Source of the DNA: Sphaerisporangium rufum
Lineage (GTDB): Bacteria > Actinomycetota > Actinomycetes > Streptosporangiales > Streptosporangiaceae
Direction of reading: 5' to 3'
Assembly: GCF_016863395.1 (NCBI RefSeq)
Contig: NZ_BOOU01000059.1
Coordinates: forward strand, 95,201 to 159,200
DNA: 64,000 nucleotides
Below are positions 28,263 through 36,636 of the stretch, one piece after another (the first letter of the stretch is position 1; each line of letters begins with the position of its first letter). A program made the position numbers and the translations under genes. The notes beneath the pieces were generated by a model. That model searched no databases. It was not told the origin of the DNA and saw nothing but the letters and a program-made list of their open reading frames with translations.

Positions 28263-29909
28263 GTGTCTGATGGCCCGCTGATCGTCCAGTCGGACAAGAC
28301 CCTGCTGCTCGAGGTGGAGCATCCGAGGGCGGACGACTGCCGCAAGGCGATCGCCCCGTTCGCCGAGCTCGAACGCGCCCCCGAGCACGTCCACACCTAC
28401 CGGGTGACGCCGCTCGCGCTGTGGAACGCGCGCGCCGCCGGGCACGACGCCGAGCAGGTGATCGACGCGCTGATCTCCTTCAGCCGCTATCCGGTCCCGC
28501 ACGCGCTGCTGGTGGACGTCGCCGAGACGATGTCCCGCTACGGCCGGCTGCGGCTGGAGAAGAGCGACCACCACGGGCTCACCCTCACCAGCACCGACCG
28601 GGCGGTGCTGGAGGAGGTGCTGCGCGCGCGGAAGATCCAGCCGATGCTCGGGCAGCGCATCGGCGAGGACGCGGTGGCCGTGCACCCGAGCGAGCGCGGC
28701 AACATCAAGCAGGCGCTGCTCAAACTCGGCTGGCCGGCCGAGGACCTGGCCGGGTACGTCGACGGCGAGCAGCACCCGATCAGCCTGCGCGAGGCCGGCT
28801 GGACGCTGCGGCCCTACCAGCGGGAGGCCGCGGACGCGTTCTGGCACGGCGGCTCGGGCGTCGTCGTGCTGCCGTGCGGCGCCGGCAAGACCATCGTCGG
28901 CGCGGCGGCGATGGCCAGGGCCGGCGCGACCACCCTGATCCTGGTCACCAACACCGTCTCGGCGCACCAGTGGAAGCAGGAGCTGATCAAGCGCACCTCG
29001 CTGACCGAGGACGAGATCGGCGAGTACACCGGCACCAAGAAGGAGATCCGCCCGGTCACCATCGCCACCTACCAGGTGATGACCACCCGGCGGCAGGGCG
29101 TCTACCGGCATCTGGAGCTGTTCGACGCGCGCGACTGGGGCCTGGTGGTGTACGACGAGGTGCACCTGCTGCCCGCGCCGATCTTCCGGATGACCGCCGA
29201 CCTGCAGGCCCGCCGGCGGATCGGGCTGACCGCGACGCTGGTCCGCGAGGACGGCCGCGAGGGGGACGTCTTCTCGCTGATCGGCCCCAAGCGGTACGAC
29301 GCGCCGTGGAAGGAGATGGAGAACCAGGGCTGGATCGCGCCCGCCGACTGCGTCGAGGTGCGGGTGACGCTCACCGAGCAGGAGCGGCTGGCCTACGCCA
29401 TGGCCGAGAGCGACGAGCGGTACCGCTTCTGCGCGACCACGCCGTCCAAGACCCGGGTGACCGAGACGCTGGTCCGCCGGCACGCGGGCGAGCAGGTGCT
29501 GGTCATCGGACAGTACATCGACCAGCTGGACGAGCTGGCCGAGCACCTGGGCGCCCCGGTGATCAAGGGTGAGACGCGGGTGAAGGAGCGCGAGCGGCTG
29601 TTCCAGGCGTTCCGCGACAAGGAGATCCAGGTGCTGGTGGTGTCCAAGGTCGCCAACTTCTCCATCGACCTGCCCGAGGCGTCGGTGGCCATCCAGGTGT
29701 CCGGCACCTTCGGGTCACGGCAGGAGGAGGCGCAGCGGCTCGGCCGGGTGCTCCGCCCGAAGTCCGGCGGCGGCGGCGCGCGGTTCTACTCGGTGGTCAG
29801 CAGGGACACGGTCGACCAGGACTTCGCGGCGCACCGGCAGCGGTTCCTCGCCGAGCAGGGGTACGCCTACCAGATCATCGACGCGGACGACGTGCTCGCC
29901 GGCGATTGA
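28263..29909 (+). CDS. DNA repair helicase XPB (SF2)
   Basis: A 548-aa SF2 helicase. An N-terminal ~170-residue domain precedes Walker A LPCGAGKT (about 208), DEVH (VVYDEVHLL), motif III LTATLVRED and motif VI QRLGRVLRPK; a ThM-like insertion follows motif IV. This is the layout of bacterial and archaeal XPB, a 3'-5' helicase. AGGAG stands 8 nt before GTG 28263. Bacterial XPB is common in actinobacteria, and its neighbour helicase-associated protein supports a joint role in DNA repair. Confidence 0.92.
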   Translation: MSDGPLIVQSDKTLLLEVEHPRADDCRKAIAPFAELERAPEHVHTYRVTPLALWNARAAGHDAEQVIDALISFSRYPVPHALLVDVAETMSRYGRLRLEKSDHHGLTLTSTDRAVLEEVLRARKIQPMLGQRIGEDAVAVHPSERGNIKQALLKLGWPAEDLAGYVDGEQHPISLREAGWTLRPYQREAADAFWHGGSGVVVLPCGAGKTIVGAAAMARAGATTLILVTNTVSAHQWKQELIKRTSLTEDEIGEYTGTKKEIRPVTIATYQVMTTRRQGVYRHLELFDARDWGLVVYDEVHLLPAPIFRMTADLQARRRIGLTATLVREDGREGDVFSLIGPKRYDAPWKEMENQGWIAPADCVEVRVTLTEQERLAYAMAESDERYRFCATTPSKTRVTETLVRRHAGEQVLVIGQYIDQLDELAEHLGAPVIKGETRVKERERLFQAFRDKEIQVLVVSKVANFSIDLPEASVAIQVSGTFGSRQEEAQRLGRVLRPKSGGGGARFYSVVSRDTVDQDFAAHRQRFLAEQGYAYQIIDADDVLAGD

Positions 29910-30152
29910 GATCGCCGTCGCCGCGCGGCACGCCGCCGTCCCGCCGGATCCGGCCCTGATGGCCCGGGAATGGGGCCACCGGAAATGAATTCAGGTCCAT
30001 GAAATACCCTGCGTCCTGGACAACCGCATCACCCCCTCGCCCATTGGCTTCCGGCACGCCAAGTGCGACATACCCTATGATCTAACCAAATCACAAGCTT
30101 TGTCCCGCTTTTTCGGTATTTTAGGGGCGGCTGACGTAGCGTGCCGGGCAGG

Positions 30153-30500
30153 TCACCGGCCGACAAGGCCGCCCACGTAAAGGACGGCGAGCGCGATCAG
30201 CCAGGCGGCGATGGCGACGCCCAACAGCCGGAGCGACTTTTCCGGATATCTACGCATAATCGGCGGGAGTAGTCCGGCAAGGGTGCCAATAGCCCCTACC
30301 AGCGCACACGCTCCGGACAGCGTGGAGACCACCGTGAGCCGGCCGATGCACGCGTCCGGCGATTCGTCGGCGCCACAGAACGCGGCCAGCCCCCAGCCCG
30401 CGAAGACGGACAGCGTCCACACCCCGCCGAGCAGCAGATTGGCCATCGCAGGGATAAGTGGGGACATTGGCGACATCGCCGCCGAATCGCGCGTCGTCAC
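30153..30500 (-). CDS. Small three-span membrane protein
   Basis: A 115-aa protein with three hydrophobic helices (MANLLLGGVWTLSVFAGWGL, ACALVGAIGTLAGLL and LLGVAIAAWLIALAVLYVGG) and an extracellular-type loop with two cysteines (CGADESPDAC). I do not recognise the family. The GTG start is uncertain because ATG codons lie 8, 11 and 18 residues further in. It is isolated, and AT-rich intergenic sequence lies downstream of it. Confidence 0.55.
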   Translation of the reverse strand: MTTRDSAAMSPMSPLIPAMANLLLGGVWTLSVFAGWGLAAFCGADESPDACIGRLTVVSTLSGACALVGAIGTLAGLLPPIMRRYPEKSLRLLGVAIAAWLIALAVLYVGGLVGR

Positions 30501-30604
30501 CTTGATGGCCTACCCACGGGTCATGAACCGGCAAACGCCGGACCGATAATGCCGCACCAGCTCGCACCTGGCGGACGAGACCGCGGCCGCCTCCGGCGAG
30601 CATA

Positions 30605-30610
30605 TAGGCT
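30605..30610 (+). promoter_or_regulatory. -10 element in front of the HelD/HelR-like gene
   Basis: TAGGCT, preceded by TA, is the only good -10 in the 200 bp upstream of ATG 30713. It predicts a leader of about 95 nt that includes the 20-bp tandem repeat. Confidence 0.35.
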
Positions 30611-30640
30611 CGTGGGTTCGCTGCCTTTGTCCACCACCGT

Positions 30641-30680
30641 CCGTCCACACCGTCCACCGGCCGTCCACACCGTCCACCGG
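30641..30680. repeat. Perfect 20-bp tandem duplication in the helD-like leader
   Basis: CCGTCCACACCGTCCACCGG at 30641-30660 is repeated exactly at 30661-30680. A decayed half unit precedes it (CCACCACCGT, 30631-30640) and another follows (30681-30696). GTCCAC occurs repeatedly. It lies in the predicted 5' leader of the next gene. Confidence 0.75.
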
Positions 30681-30712
30681 CCGTCCACCACCGTCGCAAG
30701 GAGCGCGTCAGC

Positions 30713-32758
30713 ATGCCCGGACACCAACTGGCCCCCGACATACCCGGCGGCGATCACGCCGACCCCGCCGATCCCGCCCAGGTGCTGAGCGCCGAGCGCG
30801 CGCACCTCGCCGCCGCCCGCGCCGCGCTGCGGGCGATGCGCGAGCACGCCGCCTCGCTGTCGGCCGACGCCGCCGGCGACTGGGTCTCCCAGCAGGTCCT
30901 GCAGGGCCTGCTCGACCAGCGGGTGGCCGCGCTCGCCGACCACCCCGACACCCCGCTGTTCTTCGGCCGGCTCGACCGCGAGGACCGCGACGACCTGCCG
31001 GTCACCATCCACGTCGGCCGCCGCCACGTGCACGACGACGGCAGCCGCCCGCTGGTGATCGACTGGCGCGCGCCGGTGTCCCGCGCCTTCTACCAGGCCC
31101 GGCCGTCCGACCCGATGAACGTGCGCCGCCGCCGCCGCTTCGGCTTTCACGGCGGCGAGCTGACCGCCTACGAGGACGAGGACCTCGGCCAGGGGGCCGC
31201 CCCGCAGGAGTCGAAGATCCTCACCGCGGAGATCGAGCGGCCGCGCACCGGGCCGATGCGCGACATCGTGGCCACCATCCAGCCCGACCAGGACGAGATC
31301 GTCCGGGCCGGCCTGGAGCACACCGTGTGCGTCCAGGGCGCCCCGGGCACCGGGAAGACCGCCGTCGGCCTGCACCGGGCGGCGTACCTGCTCTTCACGC
31401 ACCGCGAGAAGCTGTCCCGGTCCGGCGTCATGATCGTCGGGCCGAACCGGGCGTTCCTGTCCTACATCTCCTCGGTGCTCCCGGCGCTCGGCGAGGTCAA
31501 GGTCGACCAGACCACCGTCGGCGGCATCCTCGGCGGCCACGCGGCCGCCGAGCCGCCCGCGGTCGCCGCGATCAAGGGCGACGCCCGGCTGGCTCCGGTG
31601 CTGCGCCGCGCGCTGTGGGCGCACATCAGCAAGCCCGAGGAAGGGTTGCTGATCACCCGGGGCGTCAACCGCTTCCGCGTCCCCGACCACGAGGTCCGCG
31701 AGATCGTCGCCTCGCTGCGCGGCACCACCCGGTACGGCCCCGGCCGCGCGGCGCTGGCCCAGCGGCTGGCGCACGCCGTCCTGGTCCGGATGGAGCAGCG
31801 CGGCGAGTCGCCCGACGACCGCGTGCAGGACGCGGTGGCCCGGTCCCGGCCGGTCAAGCAGCTACTGGACCAGGTGTGGCCCAAGGTGACCCCCGAGCAG
31901 GTGCTGTTCCGGCTGCTGTCCGGCGGCGACTTCCTGGCCCGGGCCGCCCGCGACGACCTGACCGCCGCCGAGCAGGACACCCTGCGCTGGCCGAAGCCGC
32001 CCCGGTCGTGGAAGTCGGCGCGCTGGTCGGCCGCCGACGCCGCGCTGCTGGACGAGCTGGCCGCCCTCATCGAACGCCCGGCCACCCTCGGCCACATCGT
32101 GGTGGACGAGGCGCAGGACCTGTCCGCCATGCAGCTGCGCGCGCTCGGCCGCCGCTGCCGGACCGGCTCGGCCACCGTGCTCGGCGACCTGGCCCAGGGC
32201 ACCACCCCGTGGTCGGCCCGCTCGTGGGAGGAGGTGCTGACGCATCTCGGCCTGGCCGACGGGTCGGTCACCGAGCTGACCATGGGTTTCCGGGTGCCGC
32301 GCGAGGTGCTCGACTTCGCCGCCCGGCTGCTGCCGTCCATCGCGCCCGGGCTGGCCGCCCCGCGGTCCCTGCGCCCCGGCGCCGGCTCGCTGACGGTGCG
32401 CCGGACCGGCGACCTGGCGGCCGAGGTGATCGCGGCCGTCCGCGAGGTGACCGCCCGGGAGGGCTCGGTGGGCCTGATCGCCGCCGACGCCGCCGTCCCC
32501 GCGCTGGCCGCCGCGCTCGCCGATGACGGCGTCCCGCACGACGTGCTCGGCCCGGACTCCACCGGCGGGCACCGCGTCTCGGTCATCCCGGCCACCCTGG
32601 CGAAGGGTCTGGAGTACGACCACGTGGTCGTCGCCGAACCGGCCGCCATCGTCGCCGCCGAGGACCGCGGCCTGGCCCGCCTCTACGTCGTCCTCACCCG
32701 CGCCGTCACCACCCTCACCGTCCTGCACACCCACCCCCTCCCCGCCGAACTCACCTGA
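30713..32758 (+). CDS. HelD/HelR-like RNA-polymerase-associated SF1 ATPase
   Basis: A 681-aa UvrD/SF1-like ATPase. The N-terminus has a helical segment (residues ~22-75) that in HelD proteins enters the RNA polymerase secondary channel, then FFGRLDRED and VIDWRAPVSRAFYQ. Motifs are Walker A GAPGTGKTA, DEAQDL (motif II) and a late GLEYDHVVV motif. Such enzymes remove stalled RNA polymerase; HelR members protect against rifamycins. I cannot tell HelD from HelR by sequence alone. AGGAG precedes ATG by about 10 nt. Confidence 0.8.
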   Translation: MPGHQLAPDIPGGDHADPADPAQVLSAERAHLAAARAALRAMREHAASLSADAAGDWVSQQVLQGLLDQRVAALADHPDTPLFFGRLDREDRDDLPVTIHVGRRHVHDDGSRPLVIDWRAPVSRAFYQARPSDPMNVRRRRRFGFHGGELTAYEDEDLGQGAAPQESKILTAEIERPRTGPMRDIVATIQPDQDEIVRAGLEHTVCVQGAPGTGKTAVGLHRAAYLLFTHREKLSRSGVMIVGPNRAFLSYISSVLPALGEVKVDQTTVGGILGGHAAAEPPAVAAIKGDARLAPVLRRALWAHISKPEEGLLITRGVNRFRVPDHEVREIVASLRGTTRYGPGRAALAQRLAHAVLVRMEQRGESPDDRVQDAVARSRPVKQLLDQVWPKVTPEQVLFRLLSGGDFLARAARDDLTAAEQDTLRWPKPPRSWKSARWSAADAALLDELAALIERPATLGHIVVDEAQDLSAMQLRALGRRCRTGSATVLGDLAQGTTPWSARSWEEVLTHLGLADGSVTELTMGFRVPREVLDFAARLLPSIAPGLAAPRSLRPGAGSLTVRRTGDLAAEVIAAVREVTAREGSVGLIAADAAVPALAAALADDGVPHDVLGPDSTGGHRVSVIPATLAKGLEYDHVVVAEPAAIVAAEDRGLARLYVVLTRAVTTLTVLHTHPLPAELT

Positions 32759-32776
32759 TCCAGGCGGGCGGGCCGG

Positions 32777-33202
32777 TCATTCCGGCTCGCCCGCTCCTGG
32801 CGCCGTCGCCGCACCGCGCGCGAGTCCGGCGTGTCCCCACAGCGCGGAGATCGGGACCGCGGTGATCCGGTCCCCGTGCGACAAGGTGTGCTCACCCAGA
32901 TACAGCAGGACACCGTGCACGAACCGGTCGCCGAGCTTGTCGCGAAGCCGGCGCAACTGCCGGGTGGCGTCCCGCGGCGGAGACGAGCTGGCCTTCACCT
33001 CGATCGCCACGATCCGGCCGTCCCGTGTCTCCAAAATGAAGTCGATCTCCCGGTCGTCACGCTCACGGAAGTGCTGGAGGGAGACGACCGTCTCGGCCGA
33101 GGACCCCGCCTTCAGCAGCTCGGTGTACACGAAGGTCCGGAATCTCCGGTCATCCACCACGGGTGCCCCGGCGAACACCGCGGCCACCTGGTCCCGCGGC
33201 AT
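32777..33202 (-). pseudogene. C-terminal remnant of a DUF4143-type AAA ATPase
   Basis: The frame encodes the last ~110 residues of a DUF4143 protein: FRTFVYTELLKAG, then HFRERDDREIDFILE, IVAIEVKASSS, and DRFVHGVLLYLGE to PISALW. The EIDF...EVKA pair matches a PD-(D/E)XK-like core. The P-loop domain and most of the middle are absent; upstream, the frame runs antisense into a different gene, so a deletion removed the rest. An ATG at 33202 could start a short orphan domain, but no ribosome site precedes it. Confidence 0.6.
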
Positions 33203-33228
33203 GAAGGTTCGAAGGCTCCCTGGCCGCC

Positions 33229-33675
33229 TCAATGTCGTGGATCCGGAGGCCGGGGAACGTGGCGGGCGGGTGCCGGCCGGCCGAGCGTCCAGCACGCCCA
33301 GACCGTCTTGCCCTGGGAATCGGCGTGCGGCGTGACGCCCCAGCCGGTGGCCAGTCCGGCGACGATCGCCAGGCCCCGGCCGTGCACGGCTTCGGGGCCG
33401 AGATCGAGGCGGCGCGGCCGGCCCTGGCCGTGGTCGGTCACCCGGACGCACAGCCGGTCGGCGGACGCCCACAGCGACAGCCGGATCGGCGGCGCGCCGT
33501 AGGTGACCGCGTTCGCCAGCAGTTCGCCGATGGCGAGCGTCGCGTCGTCGGCGAGGTGGTCCAACTGCCAGAGCCGCAGCATCTCCCCGGCGAGCCGGCG
33601 GGCCTTGCCGACGACGGCCAGGTCACCGGGCAGCTCCCAGGCGACGGCCCGCAGGCCGCCCGCGTCCACGTTCAT
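33229..33675 (-). CDS. Anti-sigma-factor-like ATPase (HATPase_c_2, RsbW type)
   Basis: A 148-aa GHKL kinase-like domain: DDATLAIGELLANAVTYG (N-box, with Glu and Asn), VRVTDHGQG (G1) and EAVHGRGLAIVAGLATGWGV (G2). Serine-kinase anti-sigma factors of this type are very numerous in actinomycetes. GGAAGAGG five nt before ATG 33675 fixes the start. The same reading frame is open upstream, so a longer fused protein is possible. No sigma factor or anti-anti-sigma gene is adjacent. Confidence 0.8.
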   Translation of the reverse strand: MNVDAGGLRAVAWELPGDLAVVGKARRLAGEMLRLWQLDHLADDATLAIGELLANAVTYGAPPIRLSLWASADRLCVRVTDHGQGRPRRLDLGPEAVHGRGLAIVAGLATGWGVTPHADSQGKTVWACWTLGRPAPARHVPRPPDPRH

Positions 33676-33935
33676 GATCGCCTCTTCCGGCAGGGCGTGC
33701 GCGGCCCCGCCGCGCGCACGTACGGACGGCCCGGCGGCGGCCGGTTCGGCTCGGCGCATCGACGCCTCGGCCTCCCGGAGGAGAACCGGCAGTTCTTCGG
33801 CGGTACGCGCCTCCAGGAGCACCGGACGAGGCGTCCCGCACGCGGCCGCGTAGAACCGCCGCGCCCCCACCCCATACCAAACCAACCAACCCGGCTCTGC
33901 CTGATTGATTCGCTCGGCAGCGAATTTTTCGTTTA
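33676..33935 (-). pseudogene. Uncharacterised small-protein module, in frame with the ATPase, no start codon seen
   Basis: The in-frame sequence reads DINEKFAAERINQAEPGWL, then VWYGVGARRFYAAACGTP and ARTAEELPVLLREAEAS. This matches my memory of small hypothetical proteins found beside Scr1/DUF397 clusters. There is no ATG or good GTG at its beginning (ATA stands at the expected place) and no stop before the ATPase. Either a start-less relic or an N-terminal part of a fused protein is possible. Low confidence. Confidence 0.35.
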
Positions 33936-34222
33936 TATCCCAGCAATTGCGACAAAAAGCTGGAATAACTACACCGCGTCTGTGACGACCTCTGGTCGAA
34001 CGCCTGTCTGTGAGGCGAGAATTTCCACTATGGTGCTGCACTGGGCCCCCACCCCTACGCGCCCTCAAGGCTTTGCCGGCCCACCGAATTCCGGTAGAGC
34101 AACTTCGGTCTCATCATCATGAGACCGAACGAAATTCAATGCAATACCCGAATCGGAATACTCTTAAAGTTCCGTTTTACGCCAAAACAGTCACCAAAAT
34201 AGCGACAAAAGAGGCGATTTCT
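33936..34222. other. AT-richer gap before the Scr1 regulator
   Basis: Composition turns visibly AT-rich from about 33900. An upstream in-frame ATG at 34139 would add 28 residues to the regulator, but it has no ribosome site. I see no other gene. Together with the preceding module this is a stretch of over 500 bp without a secure gene. Confidence 0.45.
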
Positions 34223-35059
34223 GTGCATAGCCCGGCTCTCAAACGACGTCAGCTATCTGCCGCACTTCGCCAGCTACGCGAGGAAAGAGGTATGACCTCT
34301 ACCGAAGCCGCCAAAAGTCTTGAGTGGCCGGCCAGCAAAATCACTAGGATCGAACGAAACGAATGGAAACTACCCAATGTTCACGACATTCGACTGTTGC
34401 TCGATCTCTACGCTGTGACACAGCAGAGTAGACGTGAAGCACTGCTCACGCTTGCCCGAGAGTCGCGCCAACGAGGCTGGTGGGCCGACTATAAGGATGT
34501 CTTTCGCAGCAATCTGCCAGCCTTCGAGGCCGGCGCTTCACTGATCCGAACGTACGAATCCCTACTCATACCAGGGCTCCTGCAGGTCGCCGGATATACG
34601 GCTGCGGTGTTCCGCGGAGGCCAGGTAATCGCTCCCTCAACGGTGGAGCGTCACGTAGAGGCGCGTCGCACTCGGCAGAAAATTCTTGATCGCAAAGAAC
34701 CTCCATCACTGGTGGCACTGATCGATGAGGCCGCTCTACTGAAGAACATTGGCGGTCGGGCAGTGATGAGGGAACAAATACAGCATCTCATCACAATGGC
34801 CGCGCGCCCTAACATCACTATCCAGGTAATTCCAAACAGCATTGGTGCACACTCGGCACTAACCAGCCCTCCGTTCCTGATTCTGAACTTCCCAGGTGAT
34901 CCGAGCCTGATCTATATGGCAACGGCTACCGAAACTCACTGGCTGGAACGACCGGAAGAGTGCCATAAATATGGGCTCATTTTCACGCATGTATCGACAT
35001 TGGCGCTGTCTCCGGAGGAGACTACGAGGCACATGGCAGCACTGATCGCCCACGAGTGA
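34223..35059 (+). CDS. Scr1-family helix-turn-helix regulator (XRE HTH + DUF5753)
   Basis: A 278-aa protein. Residues 1-60 form an XRE-type HTH (LKRRQLSAALRQLREERGM, TSTEAAKSLEWPASKITRIE). The rest is a DUF5753-type domain with PGLLQVAGYTAAVFR, the RRTRQKILDRKEPP segment and QIQHLITMAARPNITIQVIP. It is the usual partner of DUF397 proteins, possibly as a regulator/antagonist pair. GTG 34223 follows GAGG at 9 nt spacing. Codon use is clearly less GC-rich than in neighbours, which suggests later acquisition. Confidence 0.88.
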   Translation: MHSPALKRRQLSAALRQLREERGMTSTEAAKSLEWPASKITRIERNEWKLPNVHDIRLLLDLYAVTQQSRREALLTLARESRQRGWWADYKDVFRSNLPAFEAGASLIRTYESLLIPGLLQVAGYTAAVFRGGQVIAPSTVERHVEARRTRQKILDRKEPPSLVALIDEAALLKNIGGRAVMREQIQHLITMAARPNITIQVIPNSIGAHSALTSPPFLILNFPGDPSLIYMATATETHWLERPEECHKYGLIFTHVSTLALSPEETTRHMAALIAHE

Positions 35060-35071
35060 GGTGACCGAACC

Positions 35072-35266
35072 ATGGATTGGACCAAGTTGACCTGGCGGAA
35101 GAGCATCCACAGCGGTACGGATGACAACTGCGTGGAAGTGGCAGTGGCCTCCGATGGAGGCAGAGCGGTCCGGGACAGCAAGGTTCGCGGCGTATCAGCG
35201 ATTCAGGTGTCGTCAGACGGCTGGAATGCGTTCATCAACGGTCTCAAACACGAGGCACTGCGGTGA
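35072..35266 (+). CDS. DUF397 protein
   Basis: A 64-aa protein with the DUF397 signature TWRKSIHSG...NCVEVAV (here LTWRKSIHSG and DDNCVEVAV), AVRDSK and a final helix. It starts 12 bp after the Scr1 gene and behind TGAGGTGACC, so the two form an operon. DUF397 proteins are thought to bind and modulate the paired Scr1 regulator. Codon use is AT-richer like the regulator. Confidence 0.85.
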   Translation: MDWTKLTWRKSIHSGTDDNCVEVAVASDGGRAVRDSKVRGVSAIQVSSDGWNAFINGLKHEALR

Positions 35267-35448
35267 GCGCCACAGACCTAGTCACGACTACCTGGCGCAA
35301 GAGCACCCACAGCGGAGCCAATGACAACTGCGTGGAGGTGGGCGGTTCTTCGGTGGCACCGGAGCGGGGGGTGCGGGACAGCAAGGACTCGGGCGGGCCG
35401 ATGCTGTGCGTCCCGGCGGGGTCGGCGCGGCCGTCACGATGCCGTTGA
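35263..35448 (+). CDS. Second DUF397 protein, C-terminus replaced
   Basis: A 61-aa frame whose GTG start overlaps the stop of the first DUF397 gene (GTGA). TTWRKSTHSG, NDNCVEVG and RGVRDSKDSGGPML match the family, but the expected end (a Trp-x-x-Phe helix) is gone. After CVPAG the sequence runs into GSARPSRCR and a stop that belongs to a different gene's DNA. This looks like a 3' truncation at the junction near 35410-35425. It may still make a short protein. Confidence 0.7.
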   Translation: MSATDLVTTTWRKSTHSGANDNCVEVGGSSVAPERGVRDSKDSGGPMLCVPAGSARPSRCR

Positions 35449-35882
35449 CCGGCCGGCTGACCGACCGGTTCGGCGGTGGCGTCGTCAGCGTGGCCGGGCT
35501 CTCGATCACCGCGATCGCCATCGTGCCGCTGGCGCTGATGGACGCGCACACCGGCCTGGTCGCGGTCGAGGTCGTGATCACCCTGCTCGGGCTCGGCCTG
35601 GGCCTCAGCCTCATGCCCGCGGTGGCCGCCGCCTACGCCACGATCTCACCCGACCAGCTGGCCGATGCGACGCCGCAGCTCAACGCGGTGCAGCGCATCG
35701 GTGGTTCGATCGGCACCGCGATCACCGTCGTCGTGATCGGCCGGGGCCTGGCCGCACACCAGGCGCCGTTGACCGCCTTCCACGCGGGCCTGTGGTCCCT
35801 GTTCGCGGCGACCGTGCTGGCGATGCTGCCGGCAACGGTGCTGACGAACGTGCTCCGGCGCCGTCCCATCCGGGCCCGCTGA
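35414..35882 (+). pseudogene. 3' fragment of an MFS (DHA2, EmrB/QacA-type) transporter
   Basis: The frame begins inside the transporter (PGGVGAAVTMPLTGRLTDR) and carries about four transmembrane helices, including the family's LGLGLSLMPAVAAAYATI and QRIGGSIGTAITVV, to a normal end. The N-terminal ten or so helices are missing, and its start coincides with the truncated DUF397 gene. It is a deletion remnant and not functional as a transporter. Confidence 0.7.
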
Positions 35883-35944
35883 TCCGCGGCCGCCCGGGAA
35901 CGCGGCTCCCACCGCGTGCCGCATCTCCCGTCCAGCGGGCTTGC

Positions 35945-35950
35945 TAGCCT
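35945..35950 (+). promoter_or_regulatory. -10 element for leaderless GNAT gene
   Basis: TAGCCT lies 7 nt before ATG 35958. Confidence 0.45.
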
Positions 35951-35957
35951 CCCGATC

Positions 35958-36386
35958 ATGGGCGAATCGGTGCGGGTACGGGCAGGGACGGCGGGGGATG
36001 TCGAGGAGGTGCTGGCGTTCTGGCGGCACGCCGCCGAGGGCACCGATCGCAAGGACAGCGCGGCGGCGGTGTACCGGCTGGTCGAGCGGGACCCCGAGGC
36101 GCTGATGCTCGCCGAGCTGGACGGCCGGCTGGTCGGCACGCTGATCGCCGGCTGGGACGGCTGGCGCTGCCACCTCTACCGGCTGGCCGTCGACCCGGCG
36201 CACCGCCGCCAGGGCATCGCCCGGACCTTGCTGGCCGCCGCCGAGCGGCGGTTCACCGAGGCGGGCGGGATTCGGGCGGACGCCATGGTCCTGCACGACA
36301 ACACCATCGCCCACCCCGCCTGGGTCGCCGCCGGCTACACCTACCAACCCCAATGGGGCCGCTGGGTCAAACCCCTGACGGTCTGA
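35958..36386 (+). CDS. GNAT-family N-acetyltransferase
   Basis: A 142-aa acetyltransferase. The acetyl-CoA loop VDPAHRRQGIARTLL (the Arg/Gln-x-x-Gly-x-Ala pattern) and the strand LYRLAVD are clear; the end AHPAWVAAGYTYQPQWGRW holds the last beta bulge. It would acetylate an amine on a small molecule or protein; substrate unknown. ATG 35958 is set by the leaderless -10. Confidence 0.85.
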   Translation: MGESVRVRAGTAGDVEEVLAFWRHAAEGTDRKDSAAAVYRLVERDPEALMLAELDGRLVGTLIAGWDGWRCHLYRLAVDPAHRRQGIARTLLAAAERRFTEAGGIRADAMVLHDNTIAHPAWVAAGYTYQPQWGRWVKPLTV

Positions 36387-36491
36387 TCAGCCGCCTCATC
36401 TGCGGCCCTTCAGAGGAAGTTCCGCAAATCCATCTCGCCGTCAGAGCCTCGGTGGGAGACTTCTTCACCACGGAGCGTGATGCGACGAATC

Positions 36492-36520
36492 TTGACAGTG
36501 TTCGGCGGGTCAGATAGGTT
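36492..36520 (+). promoter_or_regulatory. Strong consensus promoter upstream of the NYN gene
   Basis: TTGACA (36492-36497), a 17-nt spacer and TAGGTT (36515-36520). Transcription would start near 36527, giving a ~110-nt leader that includes the hairpin at 36573-36598. A similar TTGACA context (ATCTTGACA then TG then TCGG) recurs near 37271 before the next gene. Confidence 0.6.
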
Positions 36521-36572
36521 GGCATGTATTACAACCCCGTGTGCGGCATCGCTCGCGCACGCATTGCGTCTC

Positions 36573-36598
36573 CGGGGAGTCCGACTTAGGGCTCCCCG
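36573..36598 (+). terminator. Hairpin in the NYN leader (attenuator candidate)
   Basis: CGGGGAGTCC pairs with GGGCTCCCCG around a 6-nt loop (GACTTA), with one G-U pair, followed by TATTCGTTTC. The stem is terminator-like but the T-run is weak. It lies between the promoter and GTG 36637. Confidence 0.4.
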
Positions 36599-36636
36599 TA
36601 TTCGTTTCGGCTAGACGCGATGTCGAGGGGTCCAGG

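Noticed and set aside
30641..30680. Tandem repeats considered as a mini CRISPR array
   Set aside because: Units are directly adjacent with no spacers and no cas gene is present.
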